This document shows positions 8,380 through 14,973 of a stretch of 18,283 nt of DNA, piece after piece (within the stretch, counting starts at the first letter, position 1; each line of letters starts with the position of its first letter). The stretch is taken from positions 1 through 18,283 of the forward strand of contig CAYQEZ010000038.1 in the NCBI GenBank assembly GCA_964416645.1, read 5' to 3'. Source of the stretch: GCA-002282575 sp964416645. GTDB lineage: Bacteria > Pseudomonadota > Gammaproteobacteria > Thiomicrospirales > Thiomicrospiraceae. The position numbers and the translations under genes are program-made. A model generated the notes under the pieces. The model saw only the letters and a program-made list of their open reading frames with translations. It did no database searches and was not told the origin of the DNA.

Positions 8380-9585
8380 TTACTCTTTGTTTGGCTGAGT
8401 GGAAGGGCTTTCCGTGGCAGGGGATTTTTTATCCGCTTTAGTTCCAGCCGCTTTAACCTGACTGCCGGGCTTGAGTCTGTCGCTGCCATCGGTCACTAAC
8501 ATATCCCCCTCCCTCAATTCACCGGTAATGGCAATATGGGTTTGGTTGCTGTGCAAACGTTTGACGACAATGGCTTCGACCTTATTATCGGCATTAACAC
8601 GATAAACATAGTCACCTTGAGCGCCATATAAAATGGCTTGGCTAGGAATGATCAACACCTGTTTTAAGGTGTTAAGCAGTAGTCGAACCTGCACAAATTG
8701 ATTGGGAGTGAGTTGTTGTTGGGCATTATTGATAAAGGCTTTTAGTCGAATACTGCCGGTAGCGGCATCGACTTGATTATCGCTAATCCAGTCGCTACTG
8801 GTGGCTAGTCGTTGGCTTTTGTCTGCATTCCAAATTTCAACAAGCATTGATTGCCCCAATGGTAATTGAATTTGTAGTTGCGGCAAGTTGATTTCGGGCA
8901 GCGAAAAGGTCACCGTAATGGGATCTATTTCGACAATAGTGGCCAAACCGTTGCTATCACTGGCTTTAATTTGATTACCAACATCGACCTGTCGAAAACC
9001 GATTTTACCAGCAAGGGGCGCGTGAATTTTGGTATAACTGAGTTGTAGTTCGGTGTTTTGAATTTGTGCTTGAATATTGTCTAGTGCGGCTTGAGTTTGT
9101 GCTACCAACGAACGCTGAGTATCGCGTTGTTGTGCAGCGATAGCATCATCCTCTAGCAAGGAGTCATAACGTTTCAGGTCGCGTTTGGCATTGTCGAGTA
9201 AGGCCTTTTGCTGAGCCAGTTGGGCTTTTTGTTGGGCTAGCAGGGTTTGTAGCGCACGGGGGTCAATTTCAGCTAGCAGTTGTCCCTTTTTGACGAACTG
9301 ACCTTCATTGAAATGCAGTTTCTGTAGCTCACCATCAATGCGAGAACGTAACACCACTTGTTGGCGTGCTGTGACACGTCCCAGTGCTTCAATCCAAACA
9401 GGCATATCATCACGCGTAACGGCAGCGGTGAATACCGGTGTCGGGCGCTCGCCTTTAATTTTTTCTGAGGTTGATGTTTGAGAAGTCGTTTTATTAGCAG
9501 TTGTCGGGCTTTGGTTAGCAAAATAATAGACCGCAAAGGCAACAGAAGAGACTAAAACCAATAATACCAGAACTATTTTTTTCAT
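8380..9585 (-). CDS. muxA: RND efflux periplasmic adaptor (membrane fusion protein, MuxA/MdtA-like)
   Basis: From the ATG at 9585 the protein has 401 residues. An upstream TTG (9598-9600) preceded by AGG is an alternative giving five more residues. An N-terminal hydrophobic segment (KIVLVLLVLVSSVAFAVYYF) anchors it; there is no lipobox. Next come the first half of the lipoyl domain (RIDGELQKLHFNEGQFVKKG), a Gln/Leu-rich alpha-hairpin coiled coil (about residues 105-180), the second lipoyl half (YTKIHAPLAGKIGFRQVDVG), and the beta-barrel and membrane-proximal domains ending with DGSDRLKPGSQVK. The tail is Lys/Ser/Pro-rich and probably disordered. It would link the inner-membrane pumps to the outer-membrane channel. 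It is first in the four-gene operon. Confidence 0.9.
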   Translation of the reverse strand: MKKIVLVLLVLVSSVAFAVYYFANQSPTTANKTTSQTSTSEKIKGERPTPVFTAAVTRDDMPVWIEALGRVTARQQVVLRSRIDGELQKLHFNEGQFVKKGQLLAEIDPRALQTLLAQQKAQLAQQKALLDNAKRDLKRYDSLLEDDAIAAQQRDTQRSLVAQTQAALDNIQAQIQNTELQLSYTKIHAPLAGKIGFRQVDVGNQIKASDSNGLATIVEIDPITVTFSLPEINLPQLQIQLPLGQSMLVEIWNADKSQRLATSSDWISDNQVDAATGSIRLKAFINNAQQQLTPNQFVQVRLLLNTLKQVLIIPSQAILYGAQGDYVYRVNADNKVEAIVVKRLHSNQTHIAITGELREGDMLVTDGSDRLKPGSQVKAAGTKADKKSPATESPSTQPNKE

Positions 9586-9600
9586 AAATTTCACGAACAA

Positions 9601-9635
9601 TCGAAGCCTAGATGGATTAAGTGACTTCGATTATA
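9601..9635 (-). promoter_or_regulatory. Candidate efflux-operon promoter with inverted repeat
   Basis: A perfect minus-strand TATAAT (9630-9635) has no good -35 at 16-18 bases (for example CTAAAT at 17), which suggests help from an activator or an additional upstream promoter. Just downstream, TCGAAG (9601-9606) and CTTCGA (9625-9630) form an inverted repeat with 18 bases between the arms, spanning the predicted start site near 9623. This is a plausible site for a regulator. No regulator gene lies in this window. Confidence 0.45.
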
Positions 9636-9693
9636 GCGGAAATAAACGGCCTATTTAGTCTTTTTATGACATGAAGCTGATGTCTAAGTTGTG

Positions 9694-10266
9694 TCAAGCA
9701 CCTTGTTTGTGACGTGCTAACTCCAGCTCTTTGGTTTGAATGAAATAAACCAATTGACGACGCATTTCTTCGGTCAAATTGATAAATTCAACGGCAACGG
9801 TAAAAGTCGCATCAGGATGTGGAATGACTTTTACAACGTGAGAACGAAGTAGCAAAGGTTCGGATTGAATATTCAAGAACAACAGCAGGTCAATGATGCT
9901 GTTATTGGTAATGGTACTATTCACGCTGAAAGATAAACCACCCGCACTAATATTAACCGGCACTGTTGGCAGCGTGTGTTTGATGGCTTCTTCACCTAAG
10001 CCATGCATAATAAAATTGAGCTTATCATTAAGCGCAGCCAACGCCTCTGCCATCAACGAACTTTTTTCGCGAATGGTTTCAATAGTTTCTTGTACACGCG
10101 TTTCAATTTCGCTCAATGCACTAGGAAAATAACGTTCAATAAACGCCGCATCAGCTGTTGCCGGGAGTGGATGACTTGCTTCCTCGTCTGTTAATACACG
10201 ATACGAAAAGGGCAGCATGGTATCCATGCGATAATAAGCACGTTGCTGGGGAGTAGATTCTTTCAT
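9694..10266 (-). CDS. PilZ-domain protein in the flgMN operon, with helical insertion
   Basis: This 190-residue protein has both PilZ motifs for cyclic di-GMP: R9-A-Y-Y-R13 (RxxxR) and N105-I-S107-A-G-G110 (NxSxxG). They normally lie about 20-30 residues apart; here about 90 residues separate them, and the section from about 40 to 95 (FIERYFPSALSEIETRVQET and on to DKLNFIMHGLG) looks helical and coiled-coil-like. Residues 103-180 look like PilZ beta strands. The layout recalls tetrameric PilZ proteins with inserted helices. Its ATG directly follows the flgN stop (TAAATG), so it is co-translated with flgM-flgN. Pseudomonas flgMN operons also end with a PilZ gene (flgZ, a two-domain YcgR-type brake), but this protein lacks an obvious YcgR N-domain. 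A role in c-di-GMP control of motility is inferred. Confidence 0.75.
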   Translation of the reverse strand: MKESTPQQRAYYRMDTMLPFSYRVLTDEEASHPLPATADAAFIERYFPSALSEIETRVQETIETIREKSSLMAEALAALNDKLNFIMHGLGEEAIKHTLPTVPVNISAGGLSFSVNSTITNNSIIDLLLFLNIQSEPLLLRSHVVKVIPHPDATFTVAVEFINLTEEMRRQLVYFIQTKELELARHKQGA

Positions 10267-10713
10267 TTATGCGGTGGCCAGTTTTAAACTTGAAATGGGT
10301 GTAGCCGTCTTAACCTGACCGGATGCTCCGTAGGTATCGCCAGCGTCTATTTTACCGGATAGCAAGTTTAATCCAAACTCATTTAAACGCAGCAAACTTT
10401 GCAATAGCATAGCATTGCGCTGGTTGACCTGTTGAATTGTTTTTGTTAATGCGACCAAACTACCCGAAGCACCAGATTCAGTGCAATTTGTTAACAAGTT
10501 TGCAACAATCTGACTGGCTTCTAGATTAGGTAACTTAGCTTTTAGTGCTTGCTCTGTTTGACTAATTTCATTCAATTGATTCAATTTCCGCTCTGCAATC
10601 TGAGTAATTAAATCAGCTTGATTACTTTTCAGGGCATCAAATTCAGATTCTAGGGTGAGTAGAAATGCCTGAAGTTGTTCAACCCATTGATCGCAAAGCT
10701 GGCAAACAGTCAT
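10267..10713 (-). CDS. flgN: FlgN-like flagellar export chaperone
   Basis: This 148-residue, mainly alpha-helical protein has the FlgN pattern: an N-terminal amphipathic helix, a central Lys/Glu/Gln-rich coiled coil (ITQIAERKLNQLNEISQTEQ), a helix with VNQRNAMLLQSLLRLNEFG, and a TYGASGQ ending that matches the usual Tyr-x-Ala/Ser-x-Gly tail of the family. FlgN is the cytoplasmic chaperone for the hook-filament junction proteins FlgK and FlgL and delivers them to the export apparatus. It follows flgM by 23 bases and is immediately joined to the PilZ gene. The sequence is divergent, so the call leans on both fold and position. Confidence 0.85.
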   Translation of the reverse strand: MTVCQLCDQWVEQLQAFLLTLESEFDALKSNQADLITQIAERKLNQLNEISQTEQALKAKLPNLEASQIVANLLTNCTESGASGSLVALTKTIQQVNQRNAMLLQSLLRLNEFGLNLLSGKIDAGDTYGASGQVKTATPISSLKLATA

Positions 10714-10736
10714 AAGTTTTCAATCCTAAGAGGTTT

Positions 10737-11060
10737 TCAACCTTTGATTTGGTTTTCGAAAGCCATTAACCGAGCAGCAATACTGGCAGGATTGGGCTTG
10801 TAATTGCCTTCTGCAATCGCAGCACGCAAGCTAGCTACACGCTCCGCATTGACTTCAGCTTTACTGTTGCTTTGCTGAGCCAGCTGTCCTAAACGACTTG
10901 CCGTGTTCGTTAACGTAACTTTCTCTTCATTTTTGGCAAAAGTTGCCACACCAGCGTCTAGTGTTTTGCCGTCTGTCTTGCGTGCTGTGTTATTGTCTAG
11001 GTTGGTTAAGCTTTTGTTGGCGTTGTTACCAACACCTCTCAATACGCTATTGATGTCCAT
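10737..11060 (-). CDS. flgM: FlgM anti-sigma28 factor
   Basis: At 107 residues it has normal FlgM length. The N-terminal half (MDINSVLRGVGNNANKS and on) is polar and low in complexity, as expected for the disordered, exported part. The C-terminal half is the sigma28-binding region: VTLTNTASRLGQLAQQ followed by ERVASLRAAIAEGNYKPNPA and SIAARLMAFENQ, matching the conserved helices and the Ile-Ala-x-Gly-x-Tyr turn. FlgM holds FliA inactive until hook completion, when it is secreted. An AGGTGA ribosome-binding site precedes the ATG. A sigma28 promoter 63 bases upstream puts the gene under the sigma factor it inhibits, a standard feedback loop. Confidence 0.95.
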   Translation of the reverse strand: MDINSVLRGVGNNANKSLTNLDNNTARKTDGKTLDAGVATFAKNEEKVTLTNTASRLGQLAQQSNSKAEVNAERVASLRAAIAEGNYKPNPASIAARLMAFENQIKG

Positions 11061-11122
11061 GATTCACCTCACCCTAAAATTCTTATTGTCATTCTAGCAA
11101 TTTTTTTGCCTATCTGAGAGGG

Positions 11123-11149
11123 TTATCGAACAATTTGCGAAAAACTTTA
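11123..11149 (-). promoter_or_regulatory. Sigma28 (FliA) promoter of flgM-flgN-pilZ
   Basis: The minus strand reads TAAAGTTT (11142-11149), 11 bases, then TTCGATAA (11123-11130). The consensus is TAAAGTTT-N11-GCCGATAA, so the -35 matches 8/8, the -10 matches 6/8 and the spacing is exact. The predicted start is near 11116. A run of A tracts just upstream (complement of 11151-11167) could act as an UP element. No sigma28-like site was seen elsewhere in the window. Confidence 0.88.
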
Positions 11150-11195
11150 ATCTTTTTTTCTTTTTTTAGCTCATATGGGCAAATCATGACAAACC

Positions 11196-11918
11196 TCAAC
11201 GAACACTGACCGTATCGGCCGATTCAATATAAGCTTTAACCGTTTTTCCTGAACTTAAGTTTTTAACACGAATCGCTTGGCCCATGCTTCCAGCCTCAAG
11301 GGCCATTCCGTTCATTTCGATGTGAAAACGAGGGTCAGCACTGACAATTTTAACCAAATCATTTTTTTGTATCAGCAGGGTATTCTTGAGGTGATGTTGT
11401 TGTAATGGCGTTCCTTTGGCGATAAATTGTCTGACGCTTTTATGTTGTACGCTGGTTAAATCACGCAAATGATTGTTGGTTACTTGTGCATTGGGACGCC
11501 AATCGACCGTTACTTGATGTTCATCAATGGCCTGTCCTGCCGATAAATCTTGCACGGCTATAATAACAGGCAGCAGACCTGTCACTTTAGCGTTCACGTA
11601 TTGACGCCATGCAGGTTGGTTACAGCTAATCGTAAGCGTAACATTGCCAACACGTTGTTTTGTGTTATAAGTTATCTGTGGTGGTTTTTCGCAATTTGGC
11701 TTTTGAGCGGCACTAGATAACGGAGTTATACTCACCTGTGGTTGCTTTAGTTGCGGATCTAAGTGCGTTAATATGTAAGCCTTGGCAAGCATCATCAATT
11801 CATCGGCACTTTCGCTGTGAGCGTTTGAAGTGGGTAGGAGTGTCAATAAAGCAATACACAGGCTTAAAAAAAGCCTGTTAAGGGTGATTTGGCACGATTT
11901 ACGCTTGTAGGCTGTCAT
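11196..11918 (-). CDS. flgA: FlgA, P-ring assembly chaperone
   Basis: This is a 240-residue exported protein. The N-terminus is a Sec signal peptide (basic start, hydrophobic LFLSLCIALLTLL, cleavage probably after SNA at 33). The mature part begins with a helical segment (ELMMLAKAYILTHLDP), a cysteine-bearing middle domain, and a C-terminal SAF/ChapFlgA domain from about residue 115 (VIIAVQDLSAGQAIDEHQVT) to GKTVKAYIESADTVSV. FlgA acts in the periplasm to assist FlgI in forming the P ring. It is divergent from cheV across a 68-bp spacer and lies 135 bases upstream of flgM, without a clear terminator between, so flgA transcripts may continue into flgM. Its own promoter is not obvious. Confidence 0.93.
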   Translation of the reverse strand: MTAYKRKSCQITLNRLFLSLCIALLTLLPTSNAHSESADELMMLAKAYILTHLDPQLKQPQVSITPLSSAAQKPNCEKPPQITYNTKQRVGNVTLTISCNQPAWRQYVNAKVTGLLPVIIAVQDLSAGQAIDEHQVTVDWRPNAQVTNNHLRDLTSVQHKSVRQFIAKGTPLQQHHLKNTLLIQKNDLVKIVSADPRFHIEMNGMALEAGSMGQAIRVKNLSSGKTVKAYIESADTVSVR

Positions 11919-11940
11919 AATGATAGAGATTTACCTAAAC

Positions 11941-11956
11941 TGGCCGAATTAAGGCT
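11941..11956 (+). promoter_or_regulatory. Sigma54-like -24/-12 element before cheV
   Basis: TGGC at 11941-11944 and GCT at 11954-11956 place GG and GC at the exact -24/-12 spacing required by sigma54 (TGGCAC-N5-TTGCW). The TT before GC is replaced by AG, so the match is moderate. The predicted start is near 11967, 20 bases before the cheV ATG. Flagellar class II/III genes of polar flagellates commonly use sigma54, and the same kind of site before flgB supports this reading. Confidence 0.5.
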
Positions 11957-11986
11957 TATTGTAGCGAATAAAACGGATTGTTACCT

Positions 11987-12946
11987 ATGTCAGACCTGTT
12001 AAAAAATATTGATCGACGCACAAAGCTTGCTGGTATGAACCGTATGGAGCTGTTGTTGTTTACGCTACACGATGAGCAACGCTTTGGTATTAATGTTTTT
12101 AAAGTAAGGGAAGTCATACGCACGCCACACATTTCACCTGTACCTAAATCGGATGCACGCATTGTCGGCATCGCTGATATTCGTGGTGCAACCATGCCCG
12201 TGATCGACTTACCCTTGTCACTGGATTTAGCACCCATGAAAGACGTGCCTAACACGCTTACCATTGTGACCGAGTTTAACAGTTCGGTACAGGGTTTTTT
12301 AGTCGGTTCAGTCGATAAAATTGTGCATTTGCGTTGGGAAGATATTTTGCCGCCGCCTGAAACACTGATGAACGTCAATTATCTAACGGGCGTCACCAAG
12401 GTCAATAACCATTTGGTAGAAATTATTGACGTGGAGCGGGTGCTGCAAGAAGTGGCAGGGCGTAGTGCTGCGGATGTGTCTGATGAAGTGGGTAAAATCG
12501 GTCAGGAAGTAATTAATGGTCGTGAGTTTTTGGTGGTGGGTGCAGATGATTCAGTGGTGGCGCGCGCTAAGTTAAAAGCCGTACTTGATAAATTAGGTGT
12601 TAAATCGATTATTTTTAATAATGGACGTTTAGCGCTTGAAGCTTTGCAAAAAATGGCCGACAAAGCCGATAAAGGTGATGCTATTGCTGTTAATAAACAA
12701 GTGCTGATGCTCGTCTCCGATATTGAAATGCCTGAAATGGATGGTTATACATTAACCACACATGTGCGCAAAGATCCGCGTTTAAAAGATCTGTATGTGG
12801 TATTAAATTCTTCCTTATCGGGTGGTTTTAATGATAATTTGACTGCCAAAGTGGGTGCTAATAAGTTTTTGTCGAAATGGCATACTGATGAGTTGGCGAA
12901 CTTGGTGATTGAGCGAATTCGTGCTAGAGATGGCGTGGAAGGGTGA
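11987..12946 (+). CDS. cheV: CheV chemotaxis coupling protein (CheW-REC fusion)
   Basis: I choose the ATG at 11987 (319 residues) with GGA upstream, rather than an in-frame TTG at 11978. Residues about 18-155 are a CheW domain that couples receptors to CheA (ELLLFTLHDEQRFGINVFKV; VVGIADIRG-like turn at RIVGIADIRG). Residues about 180-312 are a receiver domain: acidic pair Asp187-Asp188, phosphoacceptor Asp245 in VSDIEMPEMDGY, Ser275 in LNSSLSG and Lys297 in FLSKW, all intact. Phosphorylation of CheV by CheA is thought to tune receptor coupling. In Vibrio and Pseudomonas cheV by flgA is followed by cheR; here flgT follows after 6 bases instead. Confidence 0.94.
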   Translation: MSDLLKNIDRRTKLAGMNRMELLLFTLHDEQRFGINVFKVREVIRTPHISPVPKSDARIVGIADIRGATMPVIDLPLSLDLAPMKDVPNTLTIVTEFNSSVQGFLVGSVDKIVHLRWEDILPPPETLMNVNYLTGVTKVNNHLVEIIDVERVLQEVAGRSAADVSDEVGKIGQEVINGREFLVVGADDSVVARAKLKAVLDKLGVKSIIFNNGRLALEALQKMADKADKGDAIAVNKQVLMLVSDIEMPEMDGYTLTTHVRKDPRLKDLYVVLNSSLSGGFNDNLTAKVGANKFLSKWHTDELANLVIERIRARDGVEG

Positions 12947-12952
12947 TACCCA

Positions 12953-14140
12953 GTGTTGACGCTAAGAAACTTCATTTGGATAGGCCTTCTGAGTTTATTT
13001 AGTAGTGTCAGTTCGGCACAGTCACCCTGTGTCGAAGTAGAAGGTGTTGCCCAGATTGAGCAGGGTGATCTTGCTTATGCACGACAAATGGCGATTAGAG
13101 ACGCTTTAGCGCAAGCGGCGCTTTCATCGAATGTGCGTGTCAATGCTCAGTCAGAAACGCAAAACTTTGCTTTGACGCGTCAGAGCGCACAGTTTGCCGC
13201 TCAGCAACGTGTCACCAGCATGAAGGTGTTATCGGAGGTGCAGGAAGCGGGTAGTATTCGAGTGAATGTGTCTGCTTGCTTAACTGAAGAGGCGAAAGTT
13301 TGCCCTAACTATATTGCACGCTATGTGCCTAAAGTGGCGATTGCTTCAGTAGCGGTTCAAGACGAATATTCAGTCAAAGATATTTTGGATGTAGCGCCTG
13401 GTTATCAGGGAGAGCTGTACAATCGTTTGTGGTCATCGGGACAGCGCAATGTCGAAACGCTGCATACCGCCAGTGATTTGTATGTTGGACGACCCATTAT
13501 TCCCAATTTGTCCTCAACCATGTTACAGACCGCTAGTGATCGTACCTTAGCGCAATATCTAGTGTTAACGGTTATTCGTTCGGCTGATTGGGAAGTGGAA
13601 CAAAGTGCAGTTGCAGGCGAAATTCGTAAAGCCTTTCGTTTCGACAAAGAGCCTACGCAACGTACCGTTAGTGTCGAATGGTATGTCATTGACTTGATTC
13701 AAGAGCGACTGTTGGTGCAAGGTAATGCCTTCAAAAAAGTGAGAGACGCCGATGTACGTGTCGGGCGCGATAAACCCTTTGCCAGCCGTCAGTTTTTTGT
13801 CACGCCAACGGGTAAGCTGTTCGATTATGTTTTGAACGAGCAGGTTACGTCTATTCAAGAAAGTTTAGCTTGTGCGCCAATATCGGCCACTATTGCGGAA
13901 GTAAATCAGGATAAAGTGGTGGTGCCCATCAGTATCGATTCAGGCGTGTCACAAGGCGATGTATTGGCTGTGTATAGTCGCAGCTCGCGTCCTTATCGTA
14001 TCGGTTCGATTGAGTTAGGAACTGATTTAGAACCAACGGCGTTTATTCGTGTACAGAAAGTGTTGCCACGGTTTATTGTGGGTCGGTTCGAGGGGAAAAA
14101 AGGATTAGTACAAGCGGGTGATATTGTTAAATCCTGGTAA
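12953..14140 (+). CDS. flgT: FlgT-like flagellar H-ring protein
   Basis: This 395-residue exported protein starts at GTG 12953, six bases after cheV (AAGGG lies near the cheV stop). A signal peptide (FIWIGLLSLFSSVSSA) is probably cut after Ala22. The N-domain (VEVEGVAQIEQGDLAYARQ then AIRDALAQAAL) has the FlgT_N pattern of a strand plus a helix rich in Ala/Arg. A long middle domain (about 117-300) and a C-domain (about 305-395, SATIAEVNQDKVVVPISIDS, GVSQGDVLAVYSR) with small beta-barrel character follow, as in FlgT-M and FlgT-C. Cysteines 26, 109, 117 and 307 could form disulfides. In Vibrio, FlgT builds the H ring around the basal body and helps recruit MotX/MotY stator parts. The assignment is by domain pattern and flagellar context; an LPP20-like lipoprotein is less likely, as there is no lipobox. 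Confidence 0.8.
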   Translation: MLTLRNFIWIGLLSLFSSVSSAQSPCVEVEGVAQIEQGDLAYARQMAIRDALAQAALSSNVRVNAQSETQNFALTRQSAQFAAQQRVTSMKVLSEVQEAGSIRVNVSACLTEEAKVCPNYIARYVPKVAIASVAVQDEYSVKDILDVAPGYQGELYNRLWSSGQRNVETLHTASDLYVGRPIIPNLSSTMLQTASDRTLAQYLVLTVIRSADWEVEQSAVAGEIRKAFRFDKEPTQRTVSVEWYVIDLIQERLLVQGNAFKKVRDADVRVGRDKPFASRQFFVTPTGKLFDYVLNEQVTSIQESLACAPISATIAEVNQDKVVVPISIDSGVSQGDVLAVYSRSSRPYRIGSIELGTDLEPTAFIRVQKVLPRFIVGRFEGKKGLVQAGDIVKSW

Positions 14141-14484
14141 TTTCATCATTCAATGCCATATCTCTTTGTCAGCTTCACCTTTGCGCTACTACTTGTAGCG
14201 CTTTGGCTCGCTTTCGCGATATCTGGCATTGACTGAGTGAAATGCTTATTAAGTTGTTATCTGGCGTTGTTGCTGCAGTGCTCAAACTTCGTCATGTAGT
14301 TAGCTACACTTCTTGTTTTGCGCGCTTTGCGCCTAGCCATTTTAACTGGCGTTGTAACCGCTTTGCTCATACGCCAGCTCATGACAGTTCTTGGATGGCT
14401 TAAGCCCATTTTACTCGGCAAAATTTGTCGTTTTCATTCTTTTTTTCCGTTATCGGCGGCAATTCAGTTTTCTTTAGGCGTTGT
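14141..14484. repeat. Gene-free spacer rich in inverted and direct repeats (flgT-flgB)
   Basis: No convincing gene lies between flgT and flgB. The first block is a long imperfect palindrome: CAATGCCATATC (14151-14162) against GATATCTGGCATTG (14218-14231), enclosing a perfect hairpin GCGCTAC/GTAGCGC (14183-14189, 14195-14201). The second block runs from CTGGCGT (14261) to its inverted copy ACGCCAG (14371-14377), with TGTAG/CTACA (14295-14308) at its centre. CTGGCGTTGT occurs twice (14261, 14346) and GGCGTTGT a third time (14477). TATCTGG(C)-type boundaries recur at 14220 and 14258. This looks like REP/MITE-like repetitive extragenic DNA, but only a genome search can show copies elsewhere. Confidence 0.6.
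14416..14447 (+). terminator. Weak candidate terminator after cheV-flgT
   Basis: CGGCA (14416-14420) can pair with TGTCG (14426-14430), with one G-T pair, around AAATT, and a T-rich stretch follows to 14447. The stem is only five pairs, so termination would be inefficient. It is the only terminator-like structure with a T run between flgT and the flgB promoter. Confidence 0.3.
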
Positions 14485-14500
14485 TGGCATTTAATTTGCT
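14485..14500 (+). promoter_or_regulatory. Strong sigma54 promoter for flgBCDE
   Basis: TGGCAT (14485-14490) and TTGCT (14496-14500) are separated by five bases, nearly identical to the sigma54 consensus TGGCAC-N5-TTGCW. The predicted start is near 14511, about 29 bases before the flgB ATG. In polar flagellates, rod and hook genes are class III-type genes driven by sigma54 with FlrC/FleR-type activators. An activator site would be expected nearby but cannot be recognised by eye. Confidence 0.9.
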
Positions 14501-14539
14501 AAGTTATTTTTATGGAAAAACGCCGTGAGGGTCACAACA

Positions 14540-14956
14540 ATGTCATCTCGATTTGATTCAGTCTTAGGTATTCATGCCGATGCGCTAAAACTGCGTGAGG
14601 CGCGTGGTCGCATACTTGCGTCTAATCTAGCTAACGCGGATACGCCCAACTATAAAGCACAAGATTTAGATTTTCGTGCCGCCATGCTAAAACAGCGTGG
14701 TGATGAGATGCCGTTACGTTCACCGAGTATGAAATTAACCAACAGCAGGCATATCGCAGGTTTTGAAGGTAATAACCTCAGTGCAGCTGAATATTTACGT
14801 TATCGCGTGCCAACTCAGCCATCGCTTGATGGTAATACCGTCGAGACCCATATTGAAAAAGCCAAGTTTATGGAAAATGGTATGCAACACTCGATGACAC
14901 TACAATTTTTAGACGACAGAATTAAGGGCATCAAAGATGCCTTACGTAGTCAATAA
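14540..14956 (+). CDS. flgB: FlgB proximal rod protein
   Basis: From the ATG at 14540 the protein has 138 residues. GAGGG 8 bases upstream supports this start over an in-frame GTG at 14525. The N-terminus FDSVLGIHADALKLREARG is followed by ASNLANADTPNYKAQDLDF (residues 27-45), the rod-protein signature. The C-terminal helix (EKAKFMENGMQHSMTLQFLDDRIKGIKDAL) is the matching coiled-coil half. FlgB forms the lowest part of the rod, next to FliE and the MS ring, and is exported by the flagellar type III system. It is first in the flgBCDE operon, directly behind the sigma54 promoter. Confidence 0.96.
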   Translation: MSSRFDSVLGIHADALKLREARGRILASNLANADTPNYKAQDLDFRAAMLKQRGDEMPLRSPSMKLTNSRHIAGFEGNNLSAAEYLRYRVPTQPSLDGNTVETHIEKAKFMENGMQHSMTLQFLDDRIKGIKDALRSQ

Positions 14957-14973
14957 GCTAAAGGGGTTGAGTT

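Noticed and set aside
743..9585. Recent tandem duplication of the RND gene
   Set aside because: The two pump proteins share family motifs but differ throughout; two distinct RND genes are the known MdtBC/MuxBC arrangement.
9660..9690. Small hairpin GACAT/ATGTC between the PilZ gene and the efflux operon
   Set aside because: Five-pair stem, A-rich not T-rich downstream on the transcribed strand; not a credible terminator.
10731..10743. AGGTT/AACCT hairpin at the flgM stop
   Set aside because: Five-pair stem with no T run; too weak to call a terminator or regulatory site between flgM and flgN.
11097..11109. GCAA-T5-TTGC stem in the flgM leader
   Set aside because: Four-pair AT-rich stem, compatible with chance in a T-rich tract.
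11956..12378. Minus-strand 140-residue frame over cheV
   Set aside because: CheV carries all expected domain and catalytic residues in the + frame; the antisense frame has no family features.
14141..14524. CRISPR array or tRNA-like gene in the repeat-rich spacer
   Set aside because: Repeats are few, irregular and inverted, with no regular spacers, and no tRNA cloverleaf or T-loop sequence was found.
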